Origin: Forficula auricularia
Lineage: Eukaryota > Arthropoda > Insecta > Dermaptera > Forficulidae
Length of the DNA: 64,000 nucleotides
NCBI GenBank assembly: GCA_024734495.1
Contig: JALMQS010000887.1
Span: 1,639,228 to 1,703,227 of the forward strand
Direction of reading: 5' to 3'
This document shows positions 57,130-64,000 of the stretch, piece by piece; the first letter of the stretch is position 1; every line of letters begins with the position of its first letter. The notes under the pieces are model-generated. The model ran no database searches, was not told the DNA's origin, and worked only from the letters and a program-made list of their open reading frames with translations. The position numbers were made by a program, and so were the translations under genes.

Positions 57130-57240
57130 TACAAAATAAATATAAATTATTTTATAAAACAATATCAAAACATTTATTATAAATCTAAACGTTTCGAGAG
57201 AAATTATCCCTTTATCAATGAAATTTTGAAAAATAGCTAC
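57130..57240. mobile_element. family I repeat, inverted
   Basis: The reverse complement aligns with 52900-53035 and 58188-58285. It contains GATAAAGGGATAATTTCTCTC then GAAACGTTT, possibly a hammerhead remnant. Confidence 0.45.
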
Positions 57241-57378
57241 TTGATACATGATATAACTTTTAAGGTGATAGGTGTTGGTTCTAGGTGAAACATTTTTGTA
57301 TAATAATAAAAATTTGGGTAAAATTGCGAGGTGGGTTTCACAAAAAAATGAAATAAAACAAAAATAAGTTTAGAATTC

Positions 57379-57409
57379 GATATATTTCGGGTTGTCAGCC
57401 CATCATCAG
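57379..57409 (-). ncRNA. hammerhead ribozyme motif, family ii
   Basis: Minus-strand CTGATGA (57409-57403), one extra T, stem II GGG/CCC with a seven-base loop, GAAA, TATA, TC. Mirror of 57516-57546. Confidence 0.6.
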
Positions 57410-57515
57410 GAGTCAGAGAAAACTGAATATAAATTGGAAAATGTTTTTATGTAATGTTTTTGGAAATTATTATTTGTAAAAAATTTTCCAATTTATATTC
57501 AGTTTTCTCTGACTC

Positions 57516-57546
57516 CTGATGATGGGCTGACAACCCGAAATATATC
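57516..57546 (+). ncRNA. hammerhead ribozyme motif, family ii
   Basis: CTGATGA (57516-57522), extra T, stem II GGG (57524-57526) and CCC (57534-57536), GAAA (57537-57540), TATA as minimal stem III, TC (57545-57546) before the predicted cut. Confidence 0.6.
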
Positions 57547-57574
57547 GAATTCTAAACTCATTTTACAGTGTATG

Positions 57575-58145
57575 GTCAAATATTGTAAACGTGCATGAAA
57601 AAAGGTGTTTTTTTCCTTCTTTTTTTCGAAATATCTCGAAAACGGCTTAAACTATTTTGATTAAAAAAAAATTGGCATTTCGCTCTACAAAAAAGCCCTA
57701 ATAAGTGAACTTCGAAAAAATTATATTTTTCGAGAAAATAATTGTTTTGTCAAAATGTCTGTTAATTAGTCTGTCTGTTAGTCTCGTTATTTAGCTAGTC
57801 TGTGCGTTACCAAATTTTTGTGGACGAGCTAGCTCAAAAACTAGTGTTAATATCGAAACCAAATTTCACACCTAGTTTTGGTCCATTGAGATTAAGAGCT
57901 GATTAGATTTTGGTGCATATCGACTCAAAATTAAGGGGGGTGGAAGGGGGCCTAAAAATTAAAAATCTAGGCCATTTGAGCAAATTCAACCAAATTTTGT
58001 ATACATAATCAGTGTGACCCACAGTAATCTAAAAATGCAAAAACTAACCCCCTCCCCTACATGATTATAAATAATTTTATTAAATATTAAATATAAGTAA
58101 GGGGCCAGGTTGTATGGTAAAGTCAAGTAGATGGCCACACCAGAA
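57575..58145. mobile_element. family D element
   Basis: Inverted relative to 7313-8068. Starts near GTGTATGGTCAAATATTG and ends TTGTATGGTAAAGTCAAG, with GACGAGCTAGCTCAAAAACT and a poly-C region on the opposite strand. Confidence 0.65.
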
Positions 58146-58274
58146 CACGTCAGCTTATTATTATTATAGGAAATATTATATTTTTCCCGAAACGTTTGAA
58201 TTTCTAATAAACGTTTTGAGATTGTTTTATAAAAGAATTTGTATTTATTTTTTAGAAAATACAATCAATAAATT

Positions 58275-59245
58275 ATTTCAACTGAATCAAGGCCTTAGGT
58301 AGAAAAAGGGACGTTAGTTAATTTTCGAGAGGGGGGTAGCTATCCACTGAGGGGTTAGGCGAGTATAGATATACTCCTAGAAGTAGGAGACGATCTTCTT
58401 GATATCTAGATTGCTTTTTTTATCGGAGTATTATTTTTTTTTTAATTTTTATTGAGCAAACTAAAGGAAATTTTGAAAAATTTTAGAAACTTTTTAAAAT
58501 TTAAAATACTTACAGGTAGGTTTCACAAAAATAAAAGATAAAATGCTTGTTTTGCACGACTCTATATATATTTCTGGGTATAAGCCCATCTTCAGGAGTT
58601 CACAGAGGAAACTGAATATATATATGTTGCAGTAAAACCCCGTTTTTTAGTGTAAAACGCGTTTCGTTGAATACCTTTATGGCAACTAGAGTTTACTGAT
58701 ATTGGTTGAGTTTGGTTCAAAGGTCTAGAATCTTCATTTTTGACCTTCCGCCTCATTTTGGGTGTTTATTTTCAAAATTTTTTAAAAGAAAATCTCAAAT
58801 ATTATATCCTCTACAACCTTTGTTCTAATTTTTAGCATTTTCGTTTAAAATTTTTTGAAAATAAATACACGAAATGAAGCGGAAGGTCAAAAATGAAGAT
58901 TCTAGACGTTTGAACTAAACTAAAGCAACATCAGTAAACTCTAGTTGCCATAAAGGTATTCAGCGAAACGCGTTCTTACTAAAAATGGGTTTTTACTTCA
59001 ATATATAATTATGGTAAATATAGTGTCGTGCTAAACAAGCATTTTATCTTTTATTTTTGTGAAACCTCACCTTAGTATTTTATAATTTAAATTTTAAAAA
59101 GTTTCTAAAATTTTTTACCAAGAACCCACACCATTCTCCCTTAACAAAATTTTTATTGAGCGTTTTTTTTTTAAATCCTGTAAAATTTTGATGTTTATTT
59201 CAACATTTCGGAGGGGGAGGTTGTTAACCCCATGCACTGAATACA
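58275..59245. mobile_element. family H repeat interrupted by a Penelope-like foldback
   Basis: 58275-58455 and 59160-59245 together correspond to 50590-50835. The break carries AATTTTTATTGAGC on both sides (about 58443-58456 and 59147-59161), consistent with a 14-bp target duplication of the inserted element. Confidence 0.6.
58500..59120. mobile_element. Penelope-like foldback (family ii) with nested inverted segment
   Basis: GGTTTCACAAAAATAAAAGAT near 58518 is inverted near 59043-59066. Inside it, GTAAAACCCCGTTTTTTAG to TCTAGAATCTTCATTTTTGA (58630-58745) is inverted at 58880-58990. The minus-strand hammerhead at 58562-58594 keeps CTGAAGA but has AGAAA after stem II, so it is doubtful. Confidence 0.65.
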
Positions 59246-59439
59246 GTAGTGTCAAAAAAAAATAATCTGTTTTTGTCCAAAGTCAGTAACTTATACCTAC
59301 CCACCGACCATTTTAAGGCAACTATGAAATAAATTGTTCCCCTGATCGTACAATAAGCATGTAAATATTAAAAAAAATTCTTCAAAGTTTAAAGTAACGC
59401 AATATTCAAAGTATTGACTATTGGTTTGATAAAATAAAG

Positions 59440-60230
59440 GCGGAGTAGAAAGAGAGAGATAAAAAAGTAAGAGATAAGCGAGGGGTGGATTCTCATTAGT
59501 ATTTTATATAATTAAAAAACAAACCTGGCGGGCAGAGAATATCCCCCTCGCAAACCTCAGTTTTTTTTTACCCTTTACGCTTTTTAAAATTTAATAAAAA
59601 AATTGTAAGATTTTATTAATATTAATAATAATAAAAGAAAGTTTTAATTAATATAAAACTAAATCTATTGAGAGATGTTCAATGAATTGTGAATTATTAG
59701 GTTTCTTTTTTTTTATGAGGGTTGAGAAAAGAAGATGAATATGAAAGAAAAAAATAAAAAGAAGACATACACAAAAAGAAAATGAAATGAAATGACATGA
59801 GAATAGGGGTGGCGGGGGAGGGGGAGGGGGATGAACGGAAGAATGGAAATAAAGAATTGGATTTTGTGAGTAGATGTATCGATTGTGTAGTTTAAGGGGT
59901 TTTAGCAACCCGACAAGGGTTTAATGCCGCAAAACCCGAAGGCTTTGATCCCAGAAGCCACATGGGGGTGGACCACGTGGAGGGGATGGCAACGTCTCAT
60001 TCCAAGACACCATCCATTTCATCACACCAAATCCGAAACAACAAATCGCGGAATATATAGATATAGAAGCCACAAACATATGCAAGTGTGTTTGTATATG
60101 TCGCAAGAAGGATGAATGGTAATGTACAGCTGAGCTTTCGACGTCTTCGTCGACGGAGCTGATCCCACTATCCAACATACCATAAGCAACCCTTATTTTA
60201 ATAAAACTGCTAGAGAGACGAGTTAATATA
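59440..60230. other. unique island
   Basis: About 790 bp of mixed composition without shared repeats. Includes purine-rich runs (59710-59850), a GC-richer stretch 59905-60180, and short overlapping frames on both strands without recognisable domains. Candidate host DNA. Confidence 0.3.
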
Positions 60231-60514
60231 CGTGGGATTTCTTGAAGCTAAAAAATGTCAAAAATTCAATTTTCAGGGAAATCTATATTTATATATATAT
60301 ATTATTTGATATAAAAACAAATAATAATATATACTTTATATCTATTTGCGATGTATATTATATTAAATTATACATGGAAGAAAAAGTATTTGATTCTTTT
60401 GTTTTTCTTCTGGAGACTTCTTCTTTCAAATGTTCTCTCCAAAAAATAACTGGAGGCGATTTCCCGATGCTTTTTATTGTATTTGTTTTTAATTTATTTT
60501 AATATTTAAAAAAA

Positions 60515-60600
60515 TTAATAATAATAAGATCCCGGGTTCGAATTCCGGCTGATCCTTTTTCTATAATAAAAAAATCTTTTCTTCGTTCCCTAATTTAATT
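60515..60600 (+). mobile_element. SINE family 4 fragment
   Basis: GATCCCGGGTTCGAATTCCGG then CTGATCCTTTTTCTATAAT and TCTTCGTTCCCTAATTTAAT, the same text as 60886-60962. B box GGTTCGAATTCC. Confidence 0.6.
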
Positions 60601-60819
60601 TAATTTATAATTGTCTTTCGAAGTGGCCTCGTTGTGATTGCGCCCCGGGGTAAAGAAAAAATTATTTTACCTTTGGGTTTGTGATTGATTGGGAGGTGTT
60701 TGAATATAGTTTAATAATAGTCCGGCCACTACAGAGCTGCAAAAATGAACGAGGAAGAGATTAAAAGATTGAATAAAAAATGAAAATCCAAATTCATATA
60801 GACATTAGGTATTAGCTTG

Positions 60820-60965
60820 AGTTCGGGAATCAGAGGCCAAGAGGATAATAACTTAAGGCTCTTATGAAGGCATCGCAGCGCAAATGCGAAGATCCCGGGT
60901 TCGAACCCTGGCTGATCCTTTTGTCTATAATAAAAAACTCTTTTCTTCGTTCCCTAATTTAATAA
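60820..60965 (+). mobile_element. SINE family 4, longer copy
   Basis: A tRNA-like head (CAGAGGCCAAGAGG to GAAGATCCCGGGTTCGAACCC) then the same 3' part as at 60515. The B box is exact (GGTTCGAACCC). A (TAA)n tail follows. Confidence 0.65.
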
Positions 60966-61098
60966 TAATAATAATATTTGTATATTTAATAATAAAAAAA
61001 TTAGGCAAAATTGCAAGGTGGGTTTCACATAAAATAAAATAAAACAAAAGTGAGTTTAGATTTCGATATATTTCGGGTTGTTAGCCCATTGTCAAGAT

Positions 61099-61182
61099 CT
61101 ACTGAAATCAAATTAGCCCTTTCAAACAATTTCAATATTTTAAATAATCAACTAGAAGTCAATAAAATTACAATTATTGATT
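61099..61182 (+). pseudogene. Penelope-like protein C-terminal remnant, copy 2
   Basis: STEIKLALSNNFNILNNQ followed by LEVNKI repeats the end of the 55142-55456 remnant with few changes. The upstream part is replaced by a ribozyme-arm sequence, so this is a rearranged fragment, not a gene. Confidence 0.6.
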
Positions 61183-61184
61183 AT

Positions 61185-61423
61185 CATCATCATCATCATC
61201 ATCAGCCTGTCGATAGTGACAATCCACTGCTGAATATAGGCCTCTTCCATCAAATGGAAGGGGGTTGGCATTAATTCACCACGCTTGCCAGACGGATTGG
61301 TGACTAGGAATCAGATTATAGCCGGTCAAATATCAATGCAGGGACTCTGACTCAAACCCGGGACTCCTGCTTAGAAGGCTAGTGTCTTTAAGCTCTCGGC
61401 TAATCCGATTCCCTAATTTTATT

Positions 61424-61457
<34 letters not shown>
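61185..61457 (-). mobile_element. SINE family 3 insertion with tails at both ends
   Basis: The sister of 46461-46693, inserted into the PLE remnant with a 13-bp target duplication AATTATTGATTAT (61172-61184 and 61458-61470). The (CAT)n tail is at the left. At the right end, after the tRNA-like head, comes ATTTTATTTTATA and a run of about 30 A, which is unexpected for the 5' side of a SINE. Confidence 0.75.
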
Positions 61458-61461
<4 letters not shown>

Positions 61462-62180
61462 ATTGATTATATCTTATAATAAATAACTAAACATTCCTTC
61501 TATTTCATTTTAATATTAAGATAACAGCATTTTTCCATCTATCATTCGGTTCTTTTGTAAATTCAGGTTTTTTTTTAATGATATTGATGTGAGAAGGAGA
61601 TACACCAGAAGGTCCATCCCCTAAAGGCCTGTATTGGCTGGCCCCTCCATCGTGAAAATATCAGAGTAGAAGGAAAGAAGCCGGGATCACGAGCCAAATC
61701 TCAGAAAGTTAGATACAATCCAATATCCAATTTACTAAGGTATATATATATTTCCTACCACCTGTCAAAAAAAATCACTTGTTCCCTCTGTCTAGAAATA
61801 TTAATTCTCAGTACGTTTTCCCCCTCACTTTCCCTCAGAGACTATACCTTTTTCCAAAAAAATTTTATTTGTAAACATTTTTCTAATTTATATTCAGTTT
61901 TCTCACTCCTGACGACCGGCTAACAAGCAGAAATATATCGAAATCTAAACTCACTTTTGTTTTATTTTATTTTATGTGAAACCCACCTTGCAATTTTACC
62001 TAATATTTTCAATATTAAAAAATGTTTCACCTTGAACCAACACCTATCTCCTTAAAAGTGTTTGTAGATTTAGATTAAAAATATATAATCAGTAATTCTC
62101 ATCAGAATGAATGTTTCCAAATCAATTCTAGATTCTATTTCAAATACTTCAGATGCCATTCTATGAAAATGAATGGGAAC

Positions 62181-62471
62181 CAGTGGCAGTGCCAGGGTTG
62201 GGCGAGGTGCGGAGACCGGCCAGCCAAATTTGCCCTCGCCCAACCTGCTAAAATGCACAATTGAGCAAAAAAAATATTGAAACACCACACTGTCACAAAA
62301 GAGAGGCTCACAGATTTAGGAATTTTGTACATTGACACAAATATTGTAAAAACATTGAACTTAGATTTAGTTGTAAATTCTTTTTGCCACTATAATTAAC
62401 AATAATTTAATGATCTCTGTTGTAGAGGGGGGCAGAGGGGTAGTTAGTCTCGGCCCCCGGCACTACCACTG
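62181..62471. mobile_element. hAT-like MITE
   Basis: TIRs CAGTGGCAGTGCCAGGG and CCCCCGGCACTACCACTG. The length (291 bp) and CAG...CTG ends fit hAT. No 8-bp duplication visible. Confidence 0.6.
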
Positions 62472-62825
62472 TTAAATAAATTTTTGTACTAGTAAAATAT
62501 ATTACTTATTAACTTATAAAAAAAAAAAAAAAAAAAATAGCATAATGAGGTAACAAATCATATTGAGTCACAGATTTATTTATTTTTTAAATAATAAAAA
62601 TATTTTACAAATTGAAACATATAGTACTTTTATTTGTCCCAGCATTGAGGGGCCCGCTGGTTTGATTTTTGTCCCAGGGCCCGTAAGAGCTCTCCACGGT
62701 CCTGCAATAATCATGTGTTTCTGTGTAAAATAAACTTTGAAATAAATATAATAATGAATGTATTTTGATAACCCAGTCCAAGATTCCAAAAAAGAGAGAT
62801 AATTAAATCTATCTTTTTACTCAAA

Positions 62826-62862
62826 GCCGACATTTCGGAGGTAAATTTCCCTCCTTCTTCAG
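62826..62862 (-). ncRNA. hammerhead-like motif, family iv
   Basis: Minus-strand CTGAAGA (62862-62856), extra A, stem II GGAGG/CCTCC, GAAA, then TGTCGGC. Core intact. Stem III is not clear. Confidence 0.5.
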
Positions 62863-62912
62863 GGTTTTGAAAAGTCAGTTAAGGAAATACAAATCACTGA
62901 CCTTTCGAAACC

Positions 62913-62950
62913 CTGAAGAAGGAGGGAATCAACCTCCGAAACGTCGGCTT
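62913..62950 (+). ncRNA. hammerhead-like motif, family iv
   Basis: CTGAAGA (62913-62919), extra A, stem II GGAGG (62921-62925) and CCTCC (62933-62937), GAAA (62938-62941), CGTCGGC. Stem II is strong and the core complete, but the stem III and cleavage-site geometry cannot be assigned with confidence. Confidence 0.5.
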
Positions 62951-63179
62951 TGAATAAAAAAGATAGATTTAATTATATCTCTTTTTTGAATCTTGAACTG
63001 CCTTATCAAAATACATTCAATTAACTTACCTGTCCGTCTCCAAAAACCACTTCAATCCTATTAAAAATAATTATTGTATCCAATTTTTTTAATTGTAGTT
63101 TGAATATCACAAATCAAGTATCTAGTTTATTACCCTGAAGTATTACACATATTTTCTGTCCAACCTAGAAATTTTTCTG

Positions 63180-63300
63180 CCGAGTGTCGCCCAACCGAAA
63201 AGAAAAGCTTGGCGCCTCCACGATGAGACCATTTATTAGCCTGGGAGACTTCGTCTGCCTGCCGGGCGGGCCTAGTATTGAATTCACTTTTTTTATGATT
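63180..63300. other. short GC-richer unique stretch
   Basis: Contains CTGCCTGCCGGGCGGGCC. No repeat partner and no recognised gene. Confidence 0.2.
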
Positions 63301-63722
63301 GTCTTGACAAATATGTGGAATGTGGAGAAAATCATTTACAACTAAACTGTATTTTGTTTTTCTTAAGACCATATTATTTCTAATTTAGTTTTTAAAGAAG
63401 TATTCTTACATTAAACAACAAAACACATTATATTCCTTTTTTTGTGGGTTTGAAAATGCATCTTCTAAATTTTCAAATAGGAGAAAAGTCCCTAAGTTTG
63501 ATGAAACTTCTTCTTATATATCGATATCTTTAGAAAAAAAAGCTCTGACCTCTGACGTCATGAAATTTGGGGTTTGGCTAAGCTTATTTCTCAATATTTT
63601 TCAAAACAAAAATTAACTAACGATTCTTCAATTGTTAGTATTCTTGATTGTAATGAATCTCATAATAATAAATAAATTTTCTTAATGGGAGAAGACAGAA
63701 GATGGGAATTTTATGAAATAAA

Positions 63723-63756
63723 TTGAGGATGGGTAAACAAAAACCCGAAACATGTA
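63723..63756 (+). pseudogene. decayed hammerhead-like motif
   Basis: TTGAGGA, extra T, stem II GGGT/ACCC, GAAA, CATG, TAA. One core change (C to T at the first position) makes activity unlikely. Confidence 0.4.
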
Positions 63757-63829
63757 AATAAATAAAGAAAAATAAAGAAAAGAAAATAATTTTTTGTATT
63801 TATTTTTCTCAAACTGATTGGAATGAAAA

Positions 63830-64000
63830 TAATCTGACTTGTTCAGATGTGGCCATCCACTTGACTTTACCATACAACCTGGCCCCTCACTTTTTTAATA
63901 TTTAATAAAATTATTTATAATCATGTAGGGGGGTTAGTTTTGCATTTTTAGTCTCCTGGGGGCCCACTGATTATGTATACAAAATTTGGTTGAGTTTGGT
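63830..64000. mobile_element. family D element, cut by the window end
   Basis: GTGGCCATCCACTTGACTTT to GATTATGTATACAAAATTTG matches the left end of 7313-8068 closely. Confidence 0.7.

Larger units (their letters stand above)
57300..57560. mobile_element. Penelope-like palindrome (family ii) with two intact hammerheads
   Basis: AATTCGATATATTTCGGG to CAGAGAAAACTGAATATAAA (about 57374-57435) is perfectly inverted at about 57490-57552. Both arms carry the same ribozyme core, pointing in opposite directions. The near identity of the arms suggests recent origin or gene conversion. Confidence 0.8.
61010..62060. mobile_element. Penelope-like element (family ii) split by a SINE
   Basis: The left arm (AAATTGCAAGGTGGGTTTCAC, TTTCGATATATTTCGGG) is inverted near 61933-61996. 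61099-61182 carries the PLE protein remnant. Both hammerheads (minus 61065-61096, plus 61909-61939) are decayed: the first reads CTTGACA, the second has a broken stem II and AGAAA. The usual GTTTCACCTTGAACCAACACC end follows at about 62023. Confidence 0.6.
62750..63026. mobile_element. Penelope-like palindrome (family iv) with two hammerhead-like cores
   Basis: AATGAATGTATTTTGATAA (62752) is inverted at 63003-63024, and pairing continues almost to the centre (GACCTTTCGAAACCC). The whole 275 bp can fold as one long hairpin. Uninterrupted relative of 33450-34395. Confidence 0.8.

Noticed and set aside
59648..60178. Frames with poly-Pro and others on both strands near 60 kb
   Set aside because: Poly-Pro comes from a G-rich run on the plus strand. 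Overlapping frames on both strands without similarity are not credible genes.
1..64000. Bacterial-type operons, ribosome binding sites or rho-independent terminators
   Set aside because: No coding density and eukaryotic SINE, LINE, hAT and PLE content throughout; T runs after hairpins here are repeat features.

Overview
This window is AT-rich (roughly 70 percent A+T by eye), intron- or intergenic-like eukaryotic DNA, most likely from an arthropod and probably an insect. The taxon is inferred from the repeat types (a CTTC-rich TTAA-flanked element, ATC-tailed tRNA SINEs, Penelope, RTE and hAT relics) and not from any host gene. I found no intact host protein-coding gene, rRNA gene or functional tRNA gene. 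Nearly every open frame is short and accidental. The few with recognisable protein similarity are decayed transposon pieces.

The dominant content is mobile-element debris, much of it as inverted (foldback) structures. The most striking set is Penelope-like elements (PLEs) and their short non-autonomous derivatives, recognised from two things. One is a protein remnant like the C-terminal end of PLE proteins (about 55142-55456, again at 61099-61182). The other is more than 20 matches to the small hammerhead-ribozyme motif known to sit in PLE terminal repeats: CTGANGA, stem II, GAAA, a tiny stem III. Four motif families occur: i around 6295, 23407 and 40805; ii around 35301, 55663 and 57516; iii around 31168; iv around 33514 and 62913. 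Most lie in the arms of large palindromes.

Layout. 0-6 kb: an RTE LINE 5' fragment with a poly-A tail, a SINE, a 148-bp tandem satellite with A-B alternation, and a 1.3-kb foldback element holding a near-perfect 138-bp-arm palindrome. 6-15 kb: PLE ends, a TIR element with internal tandem repeats, an element with TTAAGGTAG ends, a hAT MITE with 8-bp target duplication, a pogo-like MITE, and a 2.6-kb TTAA-flanked element carrying a SINE. 15-31 kb: PLE hairpins, a 179-bp satellite array, more SINEs, a jockey/CR1-like LINE relic (about 26.7-29.1 kb) and PLE foldbacks. 31-46 kb: RTE endonuclease relic, several nested PLE foldbacks, SINEs, and a foldback element with an HTH-transposase-like remnant. 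46-54 kb: an ATC-tailed SINE with clean target duplication, a 19-bp minisatellite in higher-order blocks, and small MITEs. 53.5-64 kb: a 1.4-kb hAT element with a BED-finger-like remnant, the PLE 3' end, more foldbacks, hAT MITEs, SINEs and family iv PLE palindromes; the last element runs off the window.

Between the repeats are islands of less AT-rich, apparently unique sequence (about 1.2, 9.8, 16.0, 24.5, 36.7-37.6, 40.3, 43.0, 45.7 and 59.5-60.2 kb). Several are dense in TAAT/ATTA cores. They are the best places to look for host regulatory DNA, but that is inference.
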